From Opitutaceae bacterium (GTDB lineage: Bacteria; Verrucomicrobiota; Verrucomicrobiae; Opitutales; Opitutaceae), in NCBI GenBank assembly GCA_031266495.1, contig JAISAX010000462.1, positions 1 to 5,627 of the forward strand: a DNA stretch of 5,627 bases, written 5' to 3'. Below the pieces are notes generated by a model. The model was not told where the DNA came from, did no database searches, and saw nothing but the letters and a program-made list of their open reading frames with translations. The position numbers were made by a program, and so were the translations under genes. Position 1 is the first letter of the stretch; the number at the start of each line of letters is the position of its first letter. Positions 1 to 5,627 of the stretch are shown piece by piece.

Positions 1-67
1 CCACCCCCCCAACCCACCCCCCCTCCCCCACAAACCCCCCCCCCCGGGGGGGGGGGGGGGCCCCCCC
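1..67. repeat. Low-complexity C/G edge tract, probable assembly artefact
   Basis: The first 67 bases are almost entirely C, with scattered A and T, followed by C11 (35-45), G15 (46-60) and C7 (61-67). Read in the frame of the downstream gene there is no stop, but the result is only proline, glutamine, threonine and glycine and resembles no part of a CBM9-like protein. The degenerate look (C runs broken by single A or T) fits poor base calling through a homopolymer at a contig end. A genuine G/C tract at which assembly broke is also possible, since another G tract closes the right edge. Confidence 0.75.
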
Positions 68-780
68 ACGGTCGCGAAACGTCCAAAAAGGCGGTTTTAA
101 AAATCGTCGAAGGCGGCGTCTCGCTGGGGAAAAATCCTTCGGCGTGGCCGGTTGACTGGGTGGCCGAATGGGGCGACGCCAGCAGGGAATTTCCTTACGC
201 AAAGGCAAAACTCGCGGTTCAGGACGGGGCCCTGTTTCTCGCCTTCGAGGTCAAGGATCCGACTCCCTGGCTGAATAATGGCGTGGACAAAAACCTGCTT
301 TTCAAAACGGGTGACGCGGTGGATTTCCAGTTCGCCGCAGACCCGGCTGCCTCGCCCAACCGGAACAATGCCGCCGCCGGCGACAGGCGGCTTCTCATCG
401 CCAGCTTCGGCGGCAAACCCGTCGCCGTGCTTTACGATTACGTTGTCCCCGGCTCCGCCGCGCAACCGGTCATGTTCAGCAGTCCCACGCAATCCACCCG
501 CGTTGATCGCGTGCGGGTGCTGGACGAGGCGGACGTCCGCGTCATAAAATCAAAAAACGGATACACGGTGTCGGCCAGCGTCCCGCTCGGTTCGCTGGGA
601 CTCGACGCGTCCCTTTCCGGTGAAATCCGGGCCGACCTAGGCGTCATTTACGGTGACGAAAAGGGCACTGTTAACATTCTGCGCAGCTACTGGTCCAACA
701 CCGTCACCGGGTTGGTGGACGACGTCCCGGGCGAAACCCGCCTCAGCCCGAACCGCTGGGGCATCCTTGAAATCAAATGA
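1..780 (+). CDS. CBM9-like (DOMON-type) domain protein, C-terminal part; 5' end missing
   Basis: The frame is open from the window edge to the TGA at 778-780. Only about 70-780 is trustworthy coding sequence, since 1-67 is low complexity. The visible part is one beta-sandwich domain like the CBM9-like domains at the C-terminus of many secreted verrucomicrobial and planctomycete proteins. Seen: an opening segment with a Trp-Pro-x-Asp-Trp core (codons about 142-159), a strand ending in LFLAFEVKDPTPW (235-273), the diagnostic LFKTGDAVD (298-324), a second half with ISTYLE-typical strand VAVLYDYVVPG replaced here by the same pattern at 421-453, the phrase FSSPTQS (475-495), and RSYWSN (682-699) followed by TGLVDDVPGE and a closing PNRWG. 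A GTG at 160 could be taken as a start, but domain sequence continues upstream of it, so it is internal. By family knowledge such domains bind carbohydrate or act as structural modules of exported proteins; the ligand is unknown. The missing N-terminal part probably carries a signal peptide and another domain (inference). The gene is translationally coupled to the next one by an ATGA overlap. Confidence 0.82.
   Translation, partial: PPPQPTPPPPQTPPPGGGGGPPHGRETSKKAVLKIVEGGVSLGKNPSAWPVDWVAEWGDASREFPYAKAKLAVQDGALFLAFEVKDPTPWLNNGVDKNLLFKTGDAVDFQFAADPAASPNRNNAAAGDRRLLIASFGGKPVAVLYDYVVPGSAAQPVMFSSPTQSTRVDRVRVLDEADVRVIKSKNGYTVSASVPLGSLGLDASLSGEIRADLGVIYGDEKGTVNILRSYWSNTVTGLVDDVPGETRLSPNRWGILEIK
777..780 (+). 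promoter_or_regulatory. ATGA stop-start overlap (translational coupling)
   Basis: The TGA of the CBM9-like gene (778-780) overlaps the ATG of the propeller gene (777-779). No clear purine-rich ribosome binding site precedes the ATG; the upstream bases are only a weak match (ttgaaatcaa). Re-initiation by ribosomes finishing the first gene is the simplest way to translate the second, so the two proteins are probably made together. Confidence 0.7.
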
Positions 781-866
781 CAAAACAAAAACACCTCCCG
801 AATCGTTCGCGCCTTCCCGCCGTCATGGCCGCGCTTGCCTCTGTCGCGTGCTTGCCTGCGTTCGCG
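777..866 (+). other. Sec signal peptide of the propeller protein
   Basis: Residues 1-30 have a basic N-region (Lys3, Lys5, Arg10, Arg12), a hydrophobic core from about Val16 to Leu26, and a small-residue ending Ala-Phe-Ala before Ala31, which fits the signal peptidase I A-x-A rule. A second in-frame ATG at 825 would remove the basic N-region, so the start at 777 is preferred. Cys25 sits in the sequence S-V-A-C, a poor lipobox, so a lipoprotein is less likely. Confidence 0.75.
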
Positions 867-2654
867 GCCCCTCCCCCCCCCTTCCCCCCTGAATCCGCGC
901 CAACGGGAAAAATTATCCGTTTCGAGGGCGTGCTGGGGAACTCCGGCGCGGGCGGCGGGACGCTTGTCCGGCTTTCCGTCCCGGCGGCGGCAAACCAGAG
1001 CGGCCTTGGTCTGGACGCGGATGGCTTTCTCTGGGCCTTCGCCGGTTCGTCACAAATTAACCGATACACACAGGACGGTCGGCTGCTGTCCGCGTTTCCG
1101 TTGCCCAAAGCCATGCAACGCGGACCGCAGACACTCGTCACGGTTTCCGACAAGGTGTTCGCCCTTGGCGGCGGCGCGCTCTGGAGCCTTCCCGTTTCCG
1201 CGCCCGCAGGGGCAAGCCCCGAGCCGCTCGGCATTCCGGCCCGCCTGCTCTCCACAAACGCAGTTGGCGGGCGCGTCGCGTTTGTCACCTCCGGCAACCA
1301 CATCGCCCTTCTTGACGCGACGTCGAAGCGGACGGAGCAAGGCCCCTCGCTCGCCGGCAAACGCACGCCGCGCGCCCTTGCCCTGCTTCCCTCCGAGGGC
1401 GGGGGGACGCGGGTGCTTCTGGATACAACTCTTTTTTTCGAAGCGGATAACGCGGGCAACTGGAAGGAAACGCCAGTGGTAATCCCCGGAGCGATGCCCC
1501 AGTGGGCGGACGGGCACCTTTACACGTTTGCCGGGCACACGACCATCCGCCGTTTCACATTGGACGGCACGCCGGCTCCCGGGGTCGTCTTTGGGGGCAC
1601 GGGCGCTCATCTTGGCTCCCTTCCGGAAAACGGCGAATGCCTCCGCCCCTCCGGCATCATTCACCTCGGCGGAGACCGCTTCGCCATCACGGGAGAAAAT
1701 GGAGTTGTCCACTTGTTGCGCTGGGACGAGGCGCGGCATGGTTTTTCAATGACGCGCCGCGTCGGCGCCATCCACCGGGCGGCGGGCCTCGGCATTGATC
1801 GCGAGGGGCGCGTATGGTGGAATTGTGGATACTGGGATTGGGATTCCGGCCCCGCCGACCCGCTCGCCAACAGCACGGCGCCGGCAGACGCGGGCAGCGA
1901 CGACTGGCAGGTGGCTGTTTTGCAAAACAACTCCCTCACCGGACTCGCGCTGTCGGGCGTCCGCGCCGTCGGCCCCGCACTCATCCGCAACACGGCGGAT
2001 TCCCCGCCGCGCCCCAAAAACGGGCGTTACGACGCGCTTCCGCCCGACGCCGCGAAGGTTGTTCCTGCGAAGGCGACCGGCTGTGCCGTCATCAAAACGA
2101 AGGACGGCGGCGAGGAAATTGTCATTGTGGATGCGATGGGCAAGGGCGTGCGTCTGCGGGTCGCAGCCAACGGCGCCTTTCGTGCCGTGGTTGGTCCGGT
2201 CGAGTTGAAGCTGACCTCGCAGAATCCGTCGGTGACGAGTTTGGGAGTTTTGCCTGATGGAACGCTTCTGGCTGCCGATTGCGGCGCGATTGTATTCCTT
2301 CGCGCCGACGGTGGAAATTTTCAGGAGACACTCCGCGTCACGGAGTGGGACAAAGCCAGGGACAAACGTTTCGGTTCCGTTCTTTATCTTGCGGACGATC
2401 GTTCCGGTGTCTGGGTGAGCGACACTGAAAACAATCGCGTGCTTCTTTTCTCGACTCAACAGAGGGGGGGGGGGGGGAGAGCTGATGAACTTGTTCTCCA
2501 GTCCGCCTTCACCGGCGACCCGCGTTGCGGCGCGCTTGACAAGCCCCGCCGCGTCGCGGCGTGCGGCGGGCGCGCCGTCGTGCTTGATTCAGGCAACCAG
2601 CGTTTGGTGAAACTCGCGGTTGTCCCGCCCGCCGGAAACGGCAAAACATTCTGA
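777..2654 (+). CDS. Exported NHL-repeat-like beta-propeller protein
   Basis: A 625-residue protein with a signal peptide (residues 1-30), a short proline-rich linker (31-42), then a body made of repeated beta-strand units typical of NHL/SMP-30-like propellers. Clear units are GLGLDADGFLWAF followed by INRYTQDGRLL (76-105), GLGIDREGRVWW (337-348), SLGVLPDGTLLAAD (488-501), GVWVSDTENNRVLLF (544-558) and AVVLDSGNQRLVKL (600-613). The last two carry the S/D-x-x-N-x-R-V core of NHL blades. Other blades are divergent. Residues 351-375 form an insertion rich in Trp, Asp and Ala. No catalytic motif is recognisable, so the role is probably binding or scaffolding outside the cytoplasm in glycan handling; this is inferred from the neighbours. 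The gene starts inside the stop of the CBM9-like gene and is followed after 14 bases by the toroid-enzyme gene. Odd points: a C9 tract at the start of the mature protein and a G14 tract encoding Arg-Gly4-Arg at residues 563-568 between two NHL blades. Fold assignment is fairly sure; function is not. Confidence 0.78.
   Translation: MTKQKHLPNRSRLPAVMAALASVACLPAFAAPPPPFPPESAPTGKIIRFEGVLGNSGAGGGTLVRLSVPAAANQSGLGLDADGFLWAFAGSSQINRYTQDGRLLSAFPLPKAMQRGPQTLVTVSDKVFALGGGALWSLPVSAPAGASPEPLGIPARLLSTNAVGGRVAFVTSGNHIALLDATSKRTEQGPSLAGKRTPRALALLPSEGGGTRVLLDTTLFFEADNAGNWKETPVVIPGAMPQWADGHLYTFAGHTTIRRFTLDGTPAPGVVFGGTGAHLGSLPENGECLRPSGIIHLGGDRFAITGENGVVHLLRWDEARHGFSMTRRVGAIHRAAGLGIDREGRVWWNCGYWDWDSGPADPLANSTAPADAGSDDWQVAVLQNNSLTGLALSGVRAVGPALIRNTADSPPRPKNGRYDALPPDAAKVVPAKATGCAVIKTKDGGEEIVIVDAMGKGVRLRVAANGAFRAVVGPVELKLTSQNPSVTSLGVLPDGTLLAADCGAIVFLRADGGNFQETLRVTEWDKARDKRFGSVLYLADDRSGVWVSDTENNRVLLFSTQQRGGGGRADELVLQSAFTGDPRCGALDKPRRVAACGGRAVVLDSGNQRLVKLAVVPPAGNGKTF
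868..889 (+). repeat. C-rich tract at the mature N-terminus (C4-T-C9-TT-C6)
   Basis: C4 (868-871), C9 (873-881) and C6 (884-889) are separated only by T residues. They encode the Ala-Pro4-Phe-Pro2 stretch directly after the predicted signal-peptide cleavage site. A change of one base in C9 would leave the signal peptide intact and shift the frame of nearly the whole mature protein. Confidence 0.85.
2464..2477 (+). repeat. G14 homopolymer inside the propeller gene
   Basis: Fourteen consecutive G residues encode most of Arg-Gly-Gly-Gly-Gly-Arg. The reading frame before and after the tract both give NHL-blade sequence, so 14 is the in-frame length, with 11 or 17 also allowed. A change of one or two bases would replace the last 60 or so residues, including the final blade. 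Tracts this long are prone to slippage in replication and to miscounting in sequencing. Confidence 0.9.
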
Positions 2655-2668
2655 ATAAAATCAACGAT

Positions 2669-4474
2669 ATGACCGACATGACCGCCCGCCCGGCCGCGCT
2701 TTCCGAAAAAACGATGGCAGGGCTTCGCGACTACCTTGCAGCGCAGGAGAACGACTACACGCCTGCGCTGCGCATGTTGCGCTCCATCCACAAAAGCCCT
2801 GGCTACCACACGCGGGTTCCCGATGGCGTGCCTGTCCACGAGACGCGCAGCGCACTCAGTTACGCGTTGCTTCTGCTGGCCGAAGGCTGCGGTGCGTCCG
2901 TTGCCCGCGCCGCTGGCGTCATTGATGCGGTATTACAACTTCAGGACGTCGATCCGTGCTCGCGCACCTACGGTATCTGGCCATGGCTGCAAGAGGAGCC
3001 GCTTGAACGGATGAGTCCGCCTGACTGGAACTGGGCGGATTTTTGCGGTGTGCGGCTTGCCCATGCCCTCGCCTGTTACCGGAACCTGTTCCCCTCCTCC
3101 GACCCGATTTTGTCCGGCATCGAGACCGCGCTTGGCCACGCCGCGTTTTCGATTTTTCGCCGCAACGTTGACCCCGGCTACACAAATATCGCCATCAAGG
3201 GAGCCGTTGTCTGCTCCGCTGCCGGCGAACTTTTGCAAAACCCGCTTCTTCTCCATTACGGGCGGACGCGCCTCCAGCGCTGCATCGGGCACGCGCGCCA
3301 CCATGAAGGGTTTAACGAATACAACAGCCCCAACTACGGTCACCTCGTTCTCACCGAACTCGAACGCGGTCTGCTCATTTGCGGCGACGCGGAGGTCCGT
3401 GCACGGCTTGGCTGGCTGCACGACTTCACATGGCGGCAGTTCGCCCGCACCTTCAACCCCGGCACCGGACAACTCTGCGGACCGCAGAGCCGGGCCTATC
3501 AGGACATCCTTCCCGACTCGTTCATCCGCCTGCTGGAGGCCGAGGTCGGCGTCACTGTCGCCCGCCCGGCCAACCATCCCGAACAATCTCGCGGCACCAT
3601 CGACAACGTTGTCGCCGAACTTCTCATTCCCCGCGTCCCCGCCCCGCCGGACGCCCGCGAGACAATGGAGCAGGCCGCCCGCCAAACCATCTCGCGCCGC
3701 CAGTTTTTTATCCGTTCCGAACGCGAGGAGGAATGCCGCGTCTCGACGGTCTGGCATTCGCCGACCGCGTGCATCGGCTCGATGAACAAGGGCTTTTTTT
3801 GGGTGCAGCAGCGCCCCGTCCTCGGTTACTGGCGCGTCGAAAACAATGACACCGGCGACGCCGGTTCCCAGGTCGCGGTGGCGCGCGTCCGCCTCACGCA
3901 CGACGGATGTGATTTCGCATCCGGTTTTCTGCATACGTGCCAGCGGGACAACCGCCTTCTTTGCCTCGCCGGATTCGTCACCGACAAGGGTGATCATCAC
4001 CTCTATTTCGACCATCCTGCCGACGGAGTTTTCAACCTCTCGCAACTCGCGCTCTCCGTGGAAGTCACTGCGCCAAGTGCTTCGGTTTCGGTGTCGGATG
4101 ACAAGCGGTTGTTCACGCTCGCCGCGGGCGAATGGAGTTTTCTCGTGCGACCCGTTTGCGCGTTGCTGGATGGTTTCCGGGTGTCATGGGAAATCCATTG
4201 CACGACCGTGCCTGACGCCGGTGGAAACATCACCGTCGCCGTGCGCGCACTCGTCAACGACGGGGAGCCGATCAAACTCGCCCTCGACCGGCTCGACTGC
4301 GCCGCGATCGGTTTCTTCGCGGAATTGCTGCCGTCCGGCGCCGCGCCGTCGGAGGCATCGTTTCACTCCGGGATTGCCGAGGACCGTCGCGTCATCCGTG
4401 TTCACGGCGAGGCGGGCGGTGTGCCGCTCGAACTTTCCGCCCCGCTCAAGCCGTTGCCCTCGGCGGACAGTTGA
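2669..4474 (+). CDS. Putative (alpha/alpha)-toroid carbohydrate-active enzyme, lyase-like, uncharacterised family
   Basis: A 601-residue protein in two parts. Residues about 1-345 are helix-rich with conserved-looking aromatic and polar clusters: YGIWPW (101-106), DWNWADFCG (119-127), GYTNIAIKG (170-178), GFNEYNSPNYG (214-224) and GPQSRAYQD (271-279). Residues about 346-601 are strand-rich: TVWHSPTACIGSMNKG (360-375), then QQRPVLGYWR (380-389), and a beta-sandwich tail. This order resembles the toroid plus beta-sandwich architecture of heparinase II/III-like and related polysaccharide lyases, and the Glu-Tyr-Asn-Ser-Pro motif recalls a group of unnamed bacterial and fungal proteins. Both statements are from memory of family patterns, not a search. 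Asn216, Glu217, Tyr218, Tyr223, Arg275 and Tyr277 are candidate active-site residues (inference). There is no signal peptide, and about 16 cysteines are scattered through the chain, both of which favour a cytoplasmic location and an oligosaccharide substrate. The ATG at 2669 lies 14 bases after the propeller stop; a second in-frame ATG at 2678 is possible, and neither has a strong ribosome binding site. A glycoside hydrolase or non-catalytic relative cannot be excluded. Confidence 0.68.
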   Translation: MTDMTARPAALSEKTMAGLRDYLAAQENDYTPALRMLRSIHKSPGYHTRVPDGVPVHETRSALSYALLLLAEGCGASVARAAGVIDAVLQLQDVDPCSRTYGIWPWLQEEPLERMSPPDWNWADFCGVRLAHALACYRNLFPSSDPILSGIETALGHAAFSIFRRNVDPGYTNIAIKGAVVCSAAGELLQNPLLLHYGRTRLQRCIGHARHHEGFNEYNSPNYGHLVLTELERGLLICGDAEVRARLGWLHDFTWRQFARTFNPGTGQLCGPQSRAYQDILPDSFIRLLEAEVGVTVARPANHPEQSRGTIDNVVAELLIPRVPAPPDARETMEQAARQTISRRQFFIRSEREEECRVSTVWHSPTACIGSMNKGFFWVQQRPVLGYWRVENNDTGDAGSQVAVARVRLTHDGCDFASGFLHTCQRDNRLLCLAGFVTDKGDHHLYFDHPADGVFNLSQLALSVEVTAPSASVSVSDDKRLFTLAAGEWSFLVRPVCALLDGFRVSWEIHCTTVPDAGGNITVAVRALVNDGEPIKLALDRLDCAAIGFFAELLPSGAAPSEASFHSGIAEDRRVIRVHGEAGGVPLELSAPLKPLPSADS

Positions 4475-4476
4475 CC

Positions 4477-4492
4477 GGAGGGCGCGTCAGGG
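4477..4492 (+). promoter_or_regulatory. Purine-rich ribosome binding region before the AraC gene
   Basis: The 24-base gap after the enzyme stop holds GGAGGG (4477-4482) and AGGG (4489-4492). AGGG sits 6 bases before the GTG at 4499, a normal distance, while it is 15 bases before the ATG at 4508. GGAGGG is 16 and 25 bases away respectively. The spacing therefore slightly favours the GTG start, while codon preference favours the ATG. Confidence 0.45.
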
Positions 4493-4498
4493 TGTTCT

Positions 4499-5419
4499 GT
4501 GCCTCATATGCTTTCGGACGCGCTCATCTGCTGGGAGGACATCATCAGGAAGTCGGGCACAAGGGCGGGCGCGTCCCGTTACGCAGGACACTCACTGACC
4601 AACGACGTGCGGATTGGCAGCGAATTTCAACCACCGGACGAAGGCTATTGCTGGCACGGATTGAATAGGGGGGTGCCCGCCCGCCACAGCACGCTGACGT
4701 TTCAGTGGACGCTGGAGGGAGAGGGCGTTTTCGAAATGGGCGGGAAAAGTTATCCGCAAAACCCCGGACAAGCATTTTTGGTAAGAATTCCCTCGGACCA
4801 TGAATACCGCGTGGCCGACAAGGGACCGGGATGGAAGTTTTTTTATATCATTCTCAAAACACCCTGGATCGTCGAGCGTCTCACCCAGGACGCGACAGAG
4901 CTTTCCTCGACGTTTCCAGTGCCGTTTGATTCCCGTCTGGCGCTCGAAACCCTGCATTTTTTCCAGCAGACTTATGCCGGATTGCTCAAGGACAGATTTG
5001 ATGCGGAAAAGGCAATGTTCAATTGGGTGGTGGAAGCGCAACGGCACATGCATCAGGTGCGACATCCATGCGATGATCGGGAAGGGATCCTCGAACAAGC
5101 CCGGCAATTTTACGCCGAAAACAGAATGCGCTCGTTTGGTGTCGAGGACTTTGCCCGGAGGCTCGGCATGTCCCGCGTGGGAATCAGCCTGAAATTCCAA
5201 AAGATCACCGGGCAAACCCCTGCCGCCTGGTTTCTCGAACAACGCCTCAACGAGGCCATCACCTTGCTCGGGCAGGGGCACAAACTGGAACATGTGGCCA
5301 GAAATACCGGATTCGCGGACGCCAACCATTTCTGCAAGGTATTCAAACGCGCCTATCACGTTTCCCCCGGCCAGTTTCGCAAGATGATAGCTGTTCGTAC
5401 CTTGAGTGGCGGTAGTTGA
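4499..5419 (+). CDS. AraC-family transcriptional regulator with N-terminal cupin-type sensor domain
   Basis: A 306-residue protein with the standard AraC/XylS layout and length. Residues about 60-120 form a cupin-like ligand-binding barrel: the strand TFQWTLEGEGVFEMGGKSY, then PGQAFLVRIPSDHEYR and WKFFYIIL. Residues about 145-185 are a helical linker. The C-terminus has two helix-turn-helix units: FGVEDFARRLGMSRVGISLKF (213-233, followed by GQTP) and LEHVARNTGFADANHFCKVF (263-282), ending in the family signature KRAYHVSPGQFRK (283-295). Members of this family usually bind a sugar or its breakdown product and activate adjacent catabolic genes. It follows the putative enzyme gene by 24 bases on the same strand, so it may be the last gene of the operon and regulate it, or regulate the gene starting downstream (inference). 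The start is uncertain between GTG 4499 and ATG 4508, a difference of three residues. The family assignment is secure; the ligand is unknown. Confidence 0.93.
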   Translation: MPHMLSDALICWEDIIRKSGTRAGASRYAGHSLTNDVRIGSEFQPPDEGYCWHGLNRGVPARHSTLTFQWTLEGEGVFEMGGKSYPQNPGQAFLVRIPSDHEYRVADKGPGWKFFYIILKTPWIVERLTQDATELSSTFPVPFDSRLALETLHFFQQTYAGLLKDRFDAEKAMFNWVVEAQRHMHQVRHPCDDREGILEQARQFYAENRMRSFGVEDFARRLGMSRVGISLKFQKITGQTPAAWFLEQRLNEAITLLGQGHKLEHVARNTGFADANHFCKVFKRAYHVSPGQFRKMIAVRTLSGGS

Positions 5420-5538
5420 AGATGCCTTCACGGGGCTCCCATTGGGCATTCTCTCCGTTGGTCACCTCATACACTTTTAACAAATAGACTATAAGTTGAT
5501 ACATCCAGACAATGGACGGGTGCATCCTGTTTGATAAC
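5420..5538 (+). promoter_or_regulatory. Relatively AT-rich intergenic region with promoter-like elements
   Basis: This 119-base gap between the AraC stop and a possible downstream start is the only substantial non-coding stretch and becomes clearly more AT-rich from about 5465. It contains TATAAG (5490-5495), a five-of-six match to the sigma-70 -10 hexamer, with a weak -35 candidate CATACA (5468-5473) at 16 bases. The first 30 bases contain a small imperfect inverted repeat (ATGCC / GGCAT) but no following T run, so no terminator is called. A promoter for a downstream gene is plausible. Confidence 0.4.
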
Positions 5539-5540
5539 AT
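5496..5540 (+). repeat. Direct repeat TTGATA(A)CAT, possible regulator half-sites
   Basis: TTGATACAT (5496-5504) and TTGATAACAT (5531-5540) are near-identical, 35 bases apart start to start, in the intergenic region next to an AraC-family gene. AraC-type regulators often bind paired direct half-sites on one face of the helix. The spacing is a little over three helical turns. The match is short, and binding is only an inference. Confidence 0.3.
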
Positions 5541-5551
5541 GATGCCATCAT
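5539..5551. repeat. 13-base palindrome ATGATG-C-CATCAT
   Basis: A perfect inverted repeat with six-base arms and a single central C. It covers the two consecutive ATG codons that could start the downstream gene. It could be an operator half-site or a small hairpin over the start, or chance. Confidence 0.35.
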
Positions 5552-5627
5552 CCGTTCGTAAGCATTCCCGCCAGCTTCCATCTGACTATCCCGACTACGC
5601 CAACCCGCCGATCGGCGGGGGGGGGGG
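5539..5627 (+). CDS. Possible N-terminus of a downstream gene, cut by the window edge
   Basis: From tandem ATG codons at 5539 and 5542 the frame is open to the window end, giving about 25 informative residues: a basic, polar start (Ser-Val-Arg-Lys-His-Ser-Arg) followed by SDYPDYANPPIGG. There is no signal peptide or recognisable motif, and no Shine-Dalgarno sequence precedes it. Support is its position after a promoter-like region and on the same strand as the other genes. The final glycines come from the G11 tract and may not be real. The product cannot be named. Confidence 0.3.
   Translation, partial: MMPSSVRKHSRQLPSDYPDYANPPIGGGG
5617..5627. repeat. G11 homopolymer at the right edge
   Basis: Eleven G residues close the window, mirroring the G/C tract at the left edge. 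This is consistent with a contig that breaks at homopolymers or with reads that degrade into poly-G. Confidence 0.85.

Noticed and set aside
160..780. GTG at 160 as a true start giving a 206-residue protein
   Set aside because: The CBM9-like domain clearly begins upstream of 160, and there is no ribosome binding site, so the GTG is an internal valine codon of a truncated gene.
843..854. Lipoprotein signal at Cys25 of the propeller protein
   Set aside because: The preceding residues S-V-A do not fit the usual lipobox, and a good A-F-A signal peptidase I site follows five residues later.
1050..2459. Two - strand open frames of 229 and 237 residues opposite the propeller gene
   Set aside because: Arg- and Ala-rich translations without domain features, fully covered by a better gene with a signal peptide and NHL units.
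2933..4045. A 370-residue open frame on the - strand opposite the enzyme gene
   Set aside because: It lies wholly antisense to a motif-bearing gene in GC-rich DNA, where long antisense frames are common. Its translation shows no recognisable domain and it has no neighbours on that strand.
4592..5449. A 285-residue open frame on the - strand opposite the AraC gene
   Set aside because: The + strand frame encodes an unmistakable AraC-family protein. The antisense product has no family features.
5421..5449. Rho-independent terminator after the AraC gene
   Set aside because: The arms (ATGCC / GGCAT, with a small GGG/CCC inside) are short and no T run follows.
1..5627. tRNA, rRNA, CRISPR array or insertion sequence
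   Set aside because: No cloverleaf-like segment, no regularly spaced repeats, no transposase-like protein and no terminal inverted repeats were seen.

Overview
The window is GC-rich and gene-dense, with every convincing gene on the + strand. It reads as one polysaccharide-utilisation-type gene cluster from a bacterium, most likely a member of the Verrucomicrobiota (Opitutaceae-like). That placement is an inference. It rests on the combination of a CBM9-like/DOMON-type C-terminal domain, a secreted NHL-type propeller protein, an uncharacterised toroid-type carbohydrate enzyme and an AraC regulator, together with weak Shine-Dalgarno signals and high GC. No marker gene is present to prove it.

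Layout. Positions 1-67 are an almost pure C/G low-complexity stretch that looks like a sequencing or assembly edge rather than biology. From there to 780 runs the 3' part of a gene whose product ends in a CBM9-like beta-sandwich. Its stop overlaps the start of the next gene (ATGA, 777-780), a 625-residue exported protein with NHL/beta-propeller character (777-2654). After 14 bases comes a 601-residue protein without a signal peptide (2669-4474), resembling (alpha/alpha)-toroid plus beta-sandwich polysaccharide lyase or hydrolase-type enzymes. After another 24 bases comes an AraC-family regulator (4499-5419). The remaining 208 bases hold a relatively AT-rich intergenic region with promoter-like and repeat elements, and possibly the first codons of another + strand gene that runs off the window into an 11-G tract.

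How it may work together (inference). The first two products would act outside the cytoplasm in binding or handling a glycan. The third would process an imported oligosaccharide in the cytoplasm. The AraC protein would sense a sugar and control the cluster. The tight spacing and one overlap suggest a single transcript for the first four genes. The substrate cannot be read from the sequence.

The most unusual feature is a set of long G/C homopolymers: C11-G15-C7 at the left edge, C9 just after the signal-peptide cleavage site, G14 inside the propeller gene, and G11 at the right edge. The internal tracts are in frame as given. They could be hypermutable sites or sequence errors, and read-level data are needed to tell which.
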